This document shows positions 6,346 through 15,357 of a stretch of DNA of 27,356 nt, one piece after another. This stretch comes from Scatonaster sp045598705 (lineage in GTDB: Bacteria > Bacillota > Clostridia > Saccharofermentanales > Saccharofermentanaceae), in NCBI GenBank assembly GCA_045598705.1, contig JAZLMM010000052.1, positions 1-27,356 on the forward strand. Direction: 5' to 3'. The position numbers and the translations under genes were made by a program. Numbering within the stretch: the first letter of the stretch is position 1; every line of letters begins with the position of its first letter. The notes under the pieces were generated by a model that saw only the letters and a program-made list of their open reading frames with translations, did no database searches and was not told the origin of the DNA.

Positions 6346-8463
6346 TTACATATCAACCTGAGCAAATTTTGCGTTAGTCTGGATAAACTCTTTACGAGGT
6401 TCAACCTGATCGCCCATGAGCAAAGTCATCGCTTCGTCTGCCGCCTGTGCGTCTTCGATAGTAACTTTCAGAAGTTTTCTGGTTGCAGGATTCATAGTTG
6501 TCTCCCAAAGCTGTTCAGAACTCATCTCACCGAGACCCTTATAACGCTGAATCTTCGGTTCTTTCCAACCAGTCTTCTTCTTGATTTCATCAACTTCTGC
6601 ATCATCGTATGCATAATAGCCCTCGTTACCCTGATATACACGATATAGAGGAGGACATGCGATATAAGCATATCCGAGATCTACCAGTGGGCGGAGATAA
6701 CGGAAGAAGAACGTGAGCAGCAATGTACGAATGTGAGAACCGTCAACATCGGCATCGGCCATAATGATGACCTTATGGTAACGGAGCTTCTCAGGATCGA
6801 AATCATCACCTATTCCGGCACCCAAAGCCATAACGACCGGCTGAAGCTTCTCATTGCCGTAAACCTTATCAATACGGGCTTTCTCGACGTTCAGCATCTT
6901 ACCCCAAAGCGGGAGAATTGCCTGATATTTACGTTCACGTCCCTGCTTTGCAGAGCCACCAGCAGAGTCTCCCTCTACGATGAAGAGCTCGCAGAAAGTA
7001 GGATCCTTCTCTTGGCAATCTGCCAATTTACCCGGCAGAGCATTGGACTCGAATACACTCTTTCTTCTTGTCATATCGCGGGCTTTACGAGCCGCTTCAC
7101 GAGCACGAGAAGCGCTCAAGCACTTATCCATTACGATCTTCGCAACAGAAGGATTCTCTTCAAGATACTGAGCTAATTTCTCACTCATGACGTTCTCAAC
7201 AAGCGTACGAATTTCAGCATTCCCCAACTTTGACTTTGTTTGACCTTCAAATTGTGGTTCAGGAAGCTTTACGCTAATAATCGCACCCATACCTTCACGA
7301 GCATCCTCACCCTGAAGGTTCTTGTCGCCTTCTTTGATGTACTTATACTTACGAGCATAGTCGTTAATTACTTTCGTCAAAGCACTCTTGAAACCTGTTA
7401 AATGTGATCCACCTTCCACTGTTGCAATGTTATTTGCATATGAATAAACGTTCTCAGCAAAGGAATCATTATACTGAATGGCAACTTCTACGAAGCATTC
7501 ACCGCTACGCTGGGCAATGTAAATCGGTGGTTTATGAAGCGCTTCCCTATGGCGATTCAGGTACTCTACGAATGAGATGATACCGCCATCGTAGTGAAGG
7601 ACCTTATCAGAAGGATTCTCGTCACGATCATCACGAAGAATAATCGTAATCTCACGATTAAGGAAAGCCATCTCACGATAACGCGTGATCATGGCTTCGA
7701 AATCGAAGCTACAATCTGGGAAAATCTCATGGTCAGGCGTGAAAATCGTTGTCGTACCAGTATCTTCTACATCACAATGACCGACAATCTCAAGTGGAGA
7801 AGTGGTCTTACCACGTTCAAATTCAATGTGATAAATATTACCTTCACGACGAACTTCAACGATCATCTTGGATGCCAAAGCGTTTACAACGGAAGCACCT
7901 ACACCGTGAAGACCACCGGAAACGCTATATGCGCCGCCGCCGAACTTACCACCGGCATGAAGTACAGTATGAACGACTTCAACAGTAGGTATGCCCATCT
8001 TAGGGTGAATACCAACCGGAATACCGGAACCGTTATCTTTAACAGTAACAGAACCATCCTTATTTACCGTGACGTGAATCGTATCGCAACGACCAGCCAA
8101 TGCCTCGTCAACAGAATTCGCTACAATCTCGTATACGAGGTGATGAAGACCGCGAAGGGTTGTATCACCAATATACATACCAGGACGCTTTCTGACGGCT
8201 TCTAGGCCTTCCAGAACCTGAATATCAGACTCGTTATAATCCTTCTTATTGGTGGTATCGAAATCATCCTGTCCCTGGGTAGCCTGCTCCAGATCTTCTA
8301 AAGAATCTTCGGAATAATCCTCCGTCAGTGCACGAGGGTCAGCAGCTAAGTTCACAAGGCCATCTGTCTCTTCCTGTACCTCGTAATAGAACTCACGCTT
8401 CTCTTCAGATTGATTCTGGGTCGTTTCTGCATGCTGCAGATTCTTCTCGTCGTCCATTTCCAT
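6346..8463 (-). CDS. gyrB: DNA gyrase subunit B with an acidic N-terminal extension
   Basis: GyrB is the ATPase and TOPRIM half of DNA gyrase, which supercoils DNA with GyrA. The core begins at IQVLEGLEAVRKRPGMYIGD (from residue 81) with the GHKL ATP-binding site (NSVDEALAG, GSGIPVG, GGLHGVGASVVNALA). The TOPRIM part has EGDSAGGSAKQ from Glu497 and DADVDGSH with Asp570, 572 and 574. The end QRYKGLGEMSSEQLW is standard. At 705 residues it is longer than usual because about 68 acidic, low-complexity residues precede the core (EEKREFYYEVQEETDG, LTEDYSEDSLEDLEQ). GGAAGG sits 5 bp before the first ATG and about 11 bp before a second ATG at codon 3, so the extension is probably translated. gyrA does not follow; parS3 and parAB do. 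Confidence 0.97.
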   Translation of the reverse strand: MEMDDEKNLQHAETTQNQSEEKREFYYEVQEETDGLVNLAADPRALTEDYSEDSLEDLEQATQGQDDFDTTNKKDYNESDIQVLEGLEAVRKRPGMYIGDTTLRGLHHLVYEIVANSVDEALAGRCDTIHVTVNKDGSVTVKDNGSGIPVGIHPKMGIPTVEVVHTVLHAGGKFGGGAYSVSGGLHGVGASVVNALASKMIVEVRREGNIYHIEFERGKTTSPLEIVGHCDVEDTGTTTIFTPDHEIFPDCSFDFEAMITRYREMAFLNREITIILRDDRDENPSDKVLHYDGGIISFVEYLNRHREALHKPPIYIAQRSGECFVEVAIQYNDSFAENVYSYANNIATVEGGSHLTGFKSALTKVINDYARKYKYIKEGDKNLQGEDAREGMGAIISVKLPEPQFEGQTKSKLGNAEIRTLVENVMSEKLAQYLEENPSVAKIVMDKCLSASRAREAARKARDMTRRKSVFESNALPGKLADCQEKDPTFCELFIVEGDSAGGSAKQGRERKYQAILPLWGKMLNVEKARIDKVYGNEKLQPVVMALGAGIGDDFDPEKLRYHKVIIMADADVDGSHIRTLLLTFFFRYLRPLVDLGYAYIACPPLYRVYQGNEGYYAYDDAEVDEIKKKTGWKEPKIQRYKGLGEMSSEQLWETTMNPATRKLLKVTIEDAQAADEAMTLLMGDQVEPRKEFIQTNAKFAQVDM

Positions 8464-8560
8464 TCGTTCCTTCCTGATTTTCCACCAATATGGCCGATAA
8501 GACCGAAAAAGCGGAAAAGTATTGATTTGTTCGGCTTCGTAACAATGTTAATCGTGATAT

Positions 8561-8815
8561 TTATACGGCAAAATCACCGTTTCTTATCCTTCTTAACAGA
8601 GTTCCGACCGAAAGAGGGGAGACATATGTACGGTCATCGGTCAAGATCAGAGATCTTGGAATCTCTTCCGAAACATACTCTAAGATATTCGCATCTTCTT
8701 GCTCCTTGAGGAAGCGATTCATATCTACGGAAGATGCTTGAACCGTCTCAAGGTTAATCAGGCTGATCACAGAATCAACCGGAATCGTGTATTCTCCACC
8801 GATATGAACGAACAT
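8561..8815 (-). CDS. remB: RemB-like DUF370 protein (YaaB)
   Basis: The 84-residue protein is the small DUF370 family member that lies between recF and gyrB in many Bacillota; the B. subtilis equivalent, YaaB, was named RemB for an effect on matrix gene expression. The start MFVHIGGEYTIPVDSVISLI and the later RSLILTDDRTYVSPLSVGTLLRRI are characteristic. Family relatives such as RemA bind DNA as oligomeric rings, but a DNA-binding role for this protein is inferred. It lies 72 bp after recF, whose transcript it likely shares. The 97 bp to gyrB holds no clear terminator. No motif needed by the family appears to be missing. Confidence 0.9.
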   Translation of the reverse strand: MFVHIGGEYTIPVDSVISLINLETVQASSVDMNRFLKEQEDANILEYVSEEIPRSLILTDDRTYVSPLSVGTLLRRIRNGDFAV

Positions 8816-8887
8816 CTGAATGCCCCTTAAATCGTCTATTTCTAACCTAAATATTATACCATAAAAGCACTGAAAATGGTCAATATT

Positions 8888-10084
8888 CTATCGGTTTTCA
8901 ACCCGTGAAACATCACCGTTTCTAACTTCAAAGAACGCAATCTTGGAGGCTTTCTCAAGCGAATCTGCCATTTCCTGTTCAATGAAGGATTTATCCGTGC
9001 AGGTAATGAAGATCTGCGCATCACCAATCTCGGATAATAGACATTTACGACGCTGTGCATCCAATTCCCCAAACACATCGTCCAGAAGAAGTACCGGCGC
9101 ATCGTTCGTCTCTTCACGCATGATATCCAGCTCTGCAAGCTTCATGGAGAGCGCAGCAGAACGCTGTTGACCTTGAGATGCAAACATCCGTAATCCGTCT
9201 CCATCTAGAGACATCTGAAGATCATCTCGCTGTGGACCGAAATCTGTACCACTACGGAAGAAATCATCTTCTGCAGCATGGTCCCATTTTGCCATCAGAT
9301 AAGACACCACTTCGTCTTCATTATAGTTCTCCAACATATTGATGGGAATGCATGTTTTATATTTTACATACAGTGATTCGCTGCCATGAGAGATGCTCTC
9401 ATGGTGAACTTTGGCGAAAGAATCGATACGTAAAGAGAAGAGATATCGATCTCTCATGATCCTTGCAGCCGATCTGGCCATCGGTTCATGCCAGATACTC
9501 ATTTCTTCACGGATTCGGTCGGAGAAGACCTTATTTCCGCCACTTCGGGCATTCTTAATAATGCGATTCCTGCTCATGAGATATCGCACGTAATTGGACA
9601 GCTCAAAGTAGTAGGATGGCTTCACCTGGGAGATCAACACATTCAGGTATTTCCGTCGGATCGAAGGGCCATCTTTGATCAACATTAAGTCTTCTGGAGC
9701 GAATATAACAGCGTTAAAAATCCCGAAATATTCGGATATTTTCTCGAAAGGCACATCATCGTGAAGACATACCTTCTTTGCACGTTTCGAAGTGGAGATT
9801 TCGCCATTTCCATCCTCAAAAACGACCGATACAGACTCATCATAGGCGTGGAAAGAAGAAGTGAGGTTCAACTTCACCTTATATCCATGTTCACCGTGGT
9901 AGATCAACTCTGAATCTTTCGATGTTCGATGAGAATGAGTCGACGTACATACATAGATGGACTCCAATATATTCGTCTTACCCTGTGCATTTTCTCCATA
10001 GAAAACATTAACAGAAGGCTCAACCCTAAGATCAAGCCTTCTGTAATTTCTAAAGTTCTCTAATTGTATAGAACGAATATACAT
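8888..10084 (-). CDS. recF: RecF recombination mediator
   Basis: RecF is an SMC/ABC-like ATPase that, with RecO and RecR, loads RecA at gaps coated by single-strand binding protein. The 398-residue product starts MYIRSIQLENFRNYRRLDL and has Walker A GENAQGKT at 30-37, an ABC-type signature FASQGQQRSAALSMKLAEL, and Walker B LLLDDVFGELD with Asp335-Asp336. It is slightly longer than the usual 360-375 residues, with extra sequence after the Walker B region (ADSLEKASKIAFFEVRNGD). It starts 30 bp after dnaN, in the classical dnaA-dnaN-recF order, but the small S4-domain gene yaaA that often intervenes is absent. Confidence 0.96.
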   Translation of the reverse strand: MYIRSIQLENFRNYRRLDLRVEPSVNVFYGENAQGKTNILESIYVCTSTHSHRTSKDSELIYHGEHGYKVKLNLTSSFHAYDESVSVVFEDGNGEISTSKRAKKVCLHDDVPFEKISEYFGIFNAVIFAPEDLMLIKDGPSIRRKYLNVLISQVKPSYYFELSNYVRYLMSRNRIIKNARSGGNKVFSDRIREEMSIWHEPMARSAARIMRDRYLFSLRIDSFAKVHHESISHGSESLYVKYKTCIPINMLENYNEDEVVSYLMAKWDHAAEDDFFRSGTDFGPQRDDLQMSLDGDGLRMFASQGQQRSAALSMKLAELDIMREETNDAPVLLLDDVFGELDAQRRKCLLSEIGDAQIFITCTDKSFIEQEMADSLEKASKIAFFEVRNGDVSRVENR

Positions 10085-10114
10085 ATCGCCGTATCACATT
10101 AACGAATGAAGCCA

Positions 10115-11218
10115 TTACTTACGAAGTGGCAGAATCAGATAAGTATATCCATCTCCCTCAACCGGTACTACAACAGACGGACCATTCGAACCAGAGAAGA
10201 GGAACTTCACGGTATCTTCTTCAATGGAGCGCAATGCATCAATGATGTACTTATGGTTAAAGTCAACACCAATCAGATCACCTGTAATCTGACAATGTAC
10301 TTCTTCACGAAGATTACCAAGCTCTGTGCTAGAAGCAATGACCAGTGTCTCTTCATCCGTCATGGAAAGGCTAACTGGGCAACGGCGATCTTCCTTCTGA
10401 ATGATCAGAGAAGCACGCTCTACAGCGTCCAAAACAGCATTCTTATCTACGATCATGGTCGTAGAAGAATTCTTCGGAACGATTGCGTGATAATCTAAGA
10501 ATTCACCATTGATTAATCGAGAAACGATACGGAAACGTCCGGTATCGAAGAGAATATGGTTCGTAGAAGCGTAGATGACTACTTCTGCGTCCTTACCTGT
10601 CAGGATGCGGCCTGCTTCATGCAATGCTTTACCTGGAATCAAGAACTTCATTACCGGAATCTCTTCACCGATCTCCTGCTTTCTGTGTGCCATACGGAAA
10701 CCATCAATGGAAACCATGTTGATGCTCTTACCATCTGACTCGAAGAGGGAACCATTCAGAATCGGACGACCTTCATCGGTAGAAATTGCAAAAATCGTCT
10801 GATTGATCATATTTCTCAATACTTCCTGGTTGAGTACGATCTTGTTATCGTCACCAACTACCGGAATAGTCGGGAAACCTTCTGCTGAAATACCATTGAT
10901 GGCAAACTTCGAAGAACCACTGACAATATCAATAATCATTCTCTCGTTCGCATTTATGGAAACTTCTGCTTCCGGGAGCTTCCTAATAATCTCACCGAAA
11001 ATGCGGGAAGGAATAACAATAGATCCTTCCTCCATCACGTCCGCATCAACCAACGCTTCAATACCTGTCTCTAAATCATAGCCGGTCAGCTTCACGCTGC
11101 TTCCCTTAGCTTCAATCAAAATACCATCTAATATAGGCAAGGTAGAACGAGTTGAAACTGCCTTCTGAACAATCGAAATAGCTTCGACCAGACTGTCTCT
11201 TGAGCTTACAAGTTTCAT
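10115..11218 (-). CDS. dnaN: DNA polymerase III sliding clamp (beta subunit)
   Basis: DnaN forms the ring that tethers DNA polymerase III to DNA and recruits repair and regulatory proteins. I place the start at 11218, giving 367 residues beginning MKLVSSRDSLVEAISIVQKA; GGAGG lies about 9 bp upstream. A longer frame up to 11299 would add 27 residues read from the oriC region and has no ribosome-binding support. Family features include STRSTLPILDGILIEA near the N terminus, GFRMAHRKQEIGE in the second domain, and the C-terminal YLILPLRK, equivalent to the usual Y-(L/I)-(I/V)-(M/L)-P-(M/L)-R ending. It is next to oriC and precedes recF by 30 bp. Confidence 0.97.
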   Translation of the reverse strand: MKLVSSRDSLVEAISIVQKAVSTRSTLPILDGILIEAKGSSVKLTGYDLETGIEALVDADVMEEGSIVIPSRIFGEIIRKLPEAEVSINANERMIIDIVSGSSKFAINGISAEGFPTIPVVGDDNKIVLNQEVLRNMINQTIFAISTDEGRPILNGSLFESDGKSINMVSIDGFRMAHRKQEIGEEIPVMKFLIPGKALHEAGRILTGKDAEVVIYASTNHILFDTGRFRIVSRLINGEFLDYHAIVPKNSSTTMIVDKNAVLDAVERASLIIQKEDRRCPVSLSMTDEETLVIASSTELGNLREEVHCQITGDLIGVDFNHKYIIDALRSIEEDTVKFLFSGSNGPSVVVPVEGDGYTYLILPLRK

Positions 11219-11657
11219 CGTTATCTTTCCTCCGTCAATCTCGAAATGAATATACAATCTATTATACAGAAAAATTACAAAATTGCTACAACAAATCATT
11301 GATATTTGAGGTAAAAAGCTTTATTTTTCGGCTTTTTGAAAGAAAAAAAGTTTTCCACATTGGTTTTCGTTTCGGTGTACGATTTCTGTTGGTCAGGAAG
11401 TTGTCCGACGCAGAATAAACAAAAGAAATAACAGTTATATAAGTATCTCTTATTCATCGTATTATGTGTTGTGAATTATATGGAAAACTCCTGAAAACGC
11501 TTGATATCAGTTGTTTTGCATGTGTATAAGATGTGGAAAAACGTGTGGATATGAAAGATAGTTTTCAACCTGATTCACACAGGCATTTTTTACACATTTT
11601 ATGCACTCGATTTCCATGGAAAGTTTTACACAATTCAACGAAAATCTGTGGAAAACT
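11219..11657. other. oriC: Chromosomal replication origin (oriC) between dnaA and dnaN
   Basis: This AT-rich 439-bp gap holds a cluster of DnaA boxes close to TTATCCACA. On the plus strand: TTTTCCACA at 11351, TTTTACACA at 11588 and 11624. On the minus strand: TTATACACA at 11521-11529, TTTTCCACA at 11532-11540, ATATCCACA at 11544-11552, TTTTCCACA at 11647-11655. Weaker matches occur at 11470 and 11571. Three boxes starting at 11521, 11532 and 11544 are one helical turn apart in the same orientation. The place is the same as the unwinding part of the B. subtilis origin. Strands and gene directions change around it, as expected for an origin. Confidence 0.85.
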
Positions 11658-12986
11658 TCAGTTAAAGAGACGCTTCTTGATGGAGTCGATATGTACTGAA
11701 ATCTCGGTGTCTGATTCTTTCAGGCTTGTTTCAATTTTGTTACAAGCGTGCAGGATTGTGGAGTGATCTTTGCCACCGAAGAACTCACCAATCTTCGGAT
11801 AAGTCATGTTCAATTCTGAACGACAGAGGAACATGCAAATCTGACGTGGAACCAAGATCTCTTTGCTGCGCTTATTTGACATAATGTCGCTGACCGATAT
11901 GTTAAAAGCACGCGCAACCACTTCTACAATGATCTCTGGCGTGATCTGACGACCCTGCTTCGGCGAAATCATATCCTTCAGAGCAATTTTCGCATCATCT
12001 AAGGTAAAAGAATTCGCGAGGAAGCAGTAAGCTACAACCGTCTTGAAGGCGCCATCCAGCTCACGAATATTCGTTGCAAAGTTCGATGCAATGTAGTCGA
12101 TTACGGAATCGGACAGGTTAATATGCTCATCTTGCATCCTTAAGTTCAGGATTGCAACTCGTGTCTCATAATCGGCCGGCTGAATATCTACGATCAGACC
12201 TGAAGAGAAGCGGGAACGAAGACGCTCTTCCAAAGAAGAGAGACTTTGTGGTGGCTTGTCACAAGTCATGAGGATCATTTTGCCGGACTCATATAATTCA
12301 TTAAATGTATGGAAGAACTCGATCTGAGTCTGCTCTTTACGCTCCAGAAATTGGATATCATCAATGAGCAGGAAATCTGCATTTCTATATTTCTCACGGA
12401 ATTCAGTATATTTGCCGGACTGGATTGTCGCGATGAACTCATTGACGAAGCGCTCACAGTTGACATAAACGACCTTCTTGTTCGGGAACTTCTCCATGAC
12501 GTAGTTGCCGACTGCGTGCATCAAGTGCGTCTTGCCAAGACCGGAACCACCATAAAGGAAGATCGGATTATACTGCTTACCACCATCGGCAACGGAAACA
12601 CACGCTGCATGTGCGAAGCGGTTACCGGCACCAACGATGAAAGAATCGAAGGTATAATCACGATTCAACTGTTGGGAAACATTCTCGTTATTGGCAGATG
12701 TAGGTTCAGCGGAATGCTGATGGATGGTCTGAAGTGTGAAAGCTGAATTCTCCAGCTCAATTCTAACGTCCATCTCACGATGTGTTACTTCTGAGATACA
12801 ATTCTTAATTAACGGAATGGTAGGGAGCAAGGTCTCCTGCACGAATTCATCCGGTGCAGTAAGAATGATGAGATCATCGTTCGAGAAAGCAGCAATCAAC
12901 GGCAGGAAGAAGGTCTTGAACTTAATTTCCGAGACCTCTTCTCTAATCAAAACCAATGTCTGATTCCAAATCGTTCCTGCATCCAT
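11658..12986 (-). CDS. dnaA: Replication initiator DnaA
   Basis: DnaA binds DnaA boxes, forms an ATP filament and melts oriC. The 442-residue protein has the four expected domains: an N-terminal helicase-loading domain (1-80), a short linker (about 85-107), the AAA+ domain with Walker A GGSGLGKT at 146-153, Walker B LLIDDIQF with Asp209-Asp210 and an arginine-finger region RLRSRFSSGL, and a C-terminal DNA-binding domain with the signature GGKDHSTILHACNKI from 404. The third Walker A residue is Ser where many DnaA proteins have Val or Thr. The ATG is preceded by GAGGG at about 9 bp. A DnaA box lies 2 bp past its stop. A 6-bp inverted repeat (TCGTCC/GGACGA, 13027-13043) lies in its leader. Confidence 0.97.
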   Translation of the reverse strand: MDAGTIWNQTLVLIREEVSEIKFKTFFLPLIAAFSNDDLIILTAPDEFVQETLLPTIPLIKNCISEVTHREMDVRIELENSAFTLQTIHQHSAEPTSANNENVSQQLNRDYTFDSFIVGAGNRFAHAACVSVADGGKQYNPIFLYGGSGLGKTHLMHAVGNYVMEKFPNKKVVYVNCERFVNEFIATIQSGKYTEFREKYRNADFLLIDDIQFLERKEQTQIEFFHTFNELYESGKMILMTCDKPPQSLSSLEERLRSRFSSGLIVDIQPADYETRVAILNLRMQDEHINLSDSVIDYIASNFATNIRELDGAFKTVVAYCFLANSFTLDDAKIALKDMISPKQGRQITPEIIVEVVARAFNISVSDIMSNKRSKEILVPRQICMFLCRSELNMTYPKIGEFFGGKDHSTILHACNKIETSLKESDTEISVHIDSIKKRLFN

Positions 12987-13074
12987 CCTGAACTACCCTC
13001 TACATGACCCCCACTGTCTTCTCACTTCGTCCATTCCGGACGAGTGCGAAAAAGTAGAATCATAATATCAGAAA

Positions 13075-13104
13075 TTTCCACTTCATGAAAGTATCTGTTA
13101 TAAT
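13075..13104 (+). promoter_or_regulatory. Probable promoter of the sortase-murT-gatD operon
   Basis: TATAAT at 13099-13104 has TTTCCA (4 of 6 to TTGACA) at 13075-13080, an 18-bp spacer, and lies 35 bp before the sortase start. The 153-bp gap is shared with the divergent dnaA leader, so dnaA control sequences may overlap it. Confidence 0.5.
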
Positions 13105-13139
13105 TATCAAAAGAATCGTGAATAAGAAACGGGGAAAAT

Positions 13140-13853
13140 ATGTTCAACAATCGTCAAGGTAAAATCAAAGTCAGAAATGTGATTCTTATCGGAATTGCAG
13201 CAATTTGTCTGATTGTAGGTGTAATTCTTCTGTTGATCGATCCGATAAAGAATATGAGGCGTCAGAAGGTCACGGATGACATGATGGAGAGCATCGTAGA
13301 GGAAAGTCAGGCGACTTTCGTCGTGAAGTCTTCCGGTAACGAAGTCAATGGCGAGGATATCGAATACTACTACGGTGAAGAAGAATACGGCAGTTCACCT
13401 GCTGACTACGATACAGTCATCGCACAGCTTCCGGAGGAAGTTGTCCTGACAGCACTTGGAACCATCAGCATTCCTTCTGTAGACATTGAGATTCCGCTTT
13501 GGGACAGTGCCACATTGGTATCACTTCGTTATGGTGCCGGTCGGCTGGATGGTTCAGCTGATCCAGGTCAGGTAGGTAATATGACTGTTCTCGGACACAG
13601 AATGCGTGCGGAAGGCAAACTGTTCCATAGTCTGGGTGAAGTGAAGATTGGGGATAAGATCGAGATCTCCTGCATAGACGGTAATCATTACACGTACATC
13701 GTGGATAAGATATACGATTCCGTGAATCCAGGTGATCTTGAACAATATATCGACATCGATGACGGTACTGGTAAGCAGATTACATTAGTTACCTGCACAC
13801 CGCTGGGTGTTGCTACGCACAGACTACTGGTCGTCGGCCATATTCAGGAGTAA
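13140..13853 (+). CDS. Class D-like sortase (membrane-anchored transpeptidase)
   Basis: Sortases cleave a C-terminal sorting signal in surface proteins and join them to the cell wall. The 237-residue product has one N-terminal membrane segment (about 12-34) with the rest outside the cell. The catalytic triad is visible: His153 in TVLGHRM, Cys219 in ITLVTCTP, and Arg228 in ATHRLLVVGH. The TLxTC and GH context suggests class D or E, without certainty. A 70-residue acidic linker separates membrane and catalytic parts. No protein with an LPxTG-type signal is encoded in the window, so substrates lie elsewhere. It starts an operon in which murT begins 4 bp after its stop; the murT ribosome-binding site (AGGAG at 13846-13850) is inside the sortase gene. 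Confidence 0.9.
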   Translation: MFNNRQGKIKVRNVILIGIAAICLIVGVILLLIDPIKNMRRQKVTDDMMESIVEESQATFVVKSSGNEVNGEDIEYYYGEEEYGSSPADYDTVIAQLPEEVVLTALGTISIPSVDIEIPLWDSATLVSLRYGAGRLDGSADPGQVGNMTVLGHRMRAEGKLFHSLGEVKIGDKIEISCIDGNHYTYIVDKIYDSVNPGDLEQYIDIDDGTGKQITLVTCTPLGVATHRLLVVGHIQE

Positions 13854-13857
13854 CGGG

Positions 13858-15348
13858 ATGGCTTCATTACGATATCATTTTGCAATTTTCTGTGCGAAGG
13901 GAACGAAGTTTGCGCTGAACTTGATGGGCCGTGGTGCGACCACGCTTCCCGGCAAGGTAGCTGCCAAGATCGATCCGAAGATTCTCGCGAAGCTCTGTAA
14001 GGATAGAGATTGTCTGACAATCACTGGCACGAACGGTAAGACCACGACCACCCACATGATCACGGATATTTTCCGCAACTGTGGATACGAAGTCGTGACC
14101 AATGTATCTGGTGCGAATCTTCTTTCCGGTGTGACTACTTCCATGATCTTCGGCCTGAAGGGTATGAAGAAGGCGGAGAAAGAGGGCAGAAAGGTCATCT
14201 GTGTACTCGAGACAGATGAAGCAGCCTTCGGTAAAATCGCTTGCCAGATCATGCCGAAAGTATCTGTAGTGACGAACCTTTTCCGAGATCAATTAGATCG
14301 CTTCGGTGAGTTGTCTCATACTCGCGAACTGATTGCCAAGGGACTTGATTCCTGCGAAGCAGAGATTCTTCTTAATAGCGATGATTCCCTGGTTTCCGAA
14401 CTCTACAAGGGAAGAGAATCCCGTACCAGTTTCTACGGTTTCTCCGAGCGCGCCATGCGCGAGAATAACGAGAAATACCCCGGAAAATCGGGACTTCTGC
14501 CGGCTTCTTCCGATGCGGAATATTGCACCGGCTGCAAAGAGAAATATACTTACACCGCCCGAAGCTTCGGACATCTGGGTGCTTTTGCCTGCGGAAAATG
14601 CGGGAAGAAGCGTGTCGCACCACGGTTCTTCGTCGAGTACAATCTGGCTAGGAACCCGGCGAACGAGGGCTACGAGATGACGCTCTGTGATTCGGGTGAG
14701 GGCCGAAGTGAATTGGATGCGACGACAGAAGATACTACGGCGAAGCGGAAAGTCGTGAAGCTACCGATCCCTGGTACTCACAATATGTATAATGCAGTTG
14801 CTGCGGTCTCTGCTTGTGTGCGAATGGGGGAGAAGATGGGCGACACCAAGAACCTCTCCTTCGACCAAGCGGCGGCGGCGCTGGAACATGTGGAAGCAGC
14901 CTTCGGCCGAATGGAGAAGATTGCCATCGGTACGAAGAAGATCTGCGTCATGCTGGTGAAGAATCCGGTGGGCCTCGATCGTGCACTGTCACTGGTGGCC
15001 GGCGCGGAGGATGCGGACGGCATCTATATGCTCTTAAATAGCAATATCGCGGACGGGAAGGACGTGTCCTGGATCTGGGACGTGGACTTCGAATCCAAGA
15101 CTTTCCCGGAGAAAGTATATGTATCTGGCGATCGCTACGGCGACATGATGCTCCGTATCCTCTATAGTGGTGTGGAGCGGGAGAGAATTGATGCACAGCC
15201 GATGGAAGTCTGCGCAGAGCTTCTGGACCGAGCCATCTCGACGACAGCGGACGGCAAGTGTCTCTACATCCTGCCGAACTATACATCCATGTTGGCGCTG
15301 CGCTCCATCCTGGTGAAGCGTTATCACCTCAAGGATTTCTGGAAATGA
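13858..15348 (+). CDS. murT: MurT, Mur ligase subunit of lipid II isoglutaminyl synthase
   Basis: MurT with GatD amidates the D-Glu of lipid II to D-isoglutamine, which affects cross-linking. I start at the ATG at 13858 (496 residues); an upstream frame from 13807 would overlap sortase and lacks support. The Mur ligase P-loop GTNGKTTTT is at 57-65. A MurT-specific insertion contains a four-cysteine zinc ribbon with Cys223, Cys226, Cys245 and Cys248 (CTGC...CGKC). The C-terminal DUF1727-type domain includes KNPVGLDRAL and DGIYMLLNSNIADGKDVSWIWD. Typical MurT proteins are about 440 residues; the excess lies mainly in a linker after the zinc ribbon (ELDATTEDTTAKRKV). gatD follows after 9 bp, forming the usual pair. 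Confidence 0.95.
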   Translation: MASLRYHFAIFCAKGTKFALNLMGRGATTLPGKVAAKIDPKILAKLCKDRDCLTITGTNGKTTTTHMITDIFRNCGYEVVTNVSGANLLSGVTTSMIFGLKGMKKAEKEGRKVICVLETDEAAFGKIACQIMPKVSVVTNLFRDQLDRFGELSHTRELIAKGLDSCEAEILLNSDDSLVSELYKGRESRTSFYGFSERAMRENNEKYPGKSGLLPASSDAEYCTGCKEKYTYTARSFGHLGAFACGKCGKKRVAPRFFVEYNLARNPANEGYEMTLCDSGEGRSELDATTEDTTAKRKVVKLPIPGTHNMYNAVAAVSACVRMGEKMGDTKNLSFDQAAAALEHVEAAFGRMEKIAIGTKKICVMLVKNPVGLDRALSLVAGAEDADGIYMLLNSNIADGKDVSWIWDVDFESKTFPEKVYVSGDRYGDMMLRILYSGVERERIDAQPMEVCAELLDRAISTTADGKCLYILPNYTSMLALRSILVKRYHLKDFWK

Positions 15349-15357
15349 GGTGCGGTG

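Noticed and set aside
11219..11299. 27-residue N-terminal extension of dnaN
   Set aside because: It reads non-coding oriC sequence; the ATG at 11218 has a good GGAGG and matches the family N terminus.
13023..13046. Hairpin between dnaA and sortase as a terminator or riboswitch
   Set aside because: The stem is 6 bp (9 with a bulge) with no T-run, and it lies between divergent genes where neither transcript ends.
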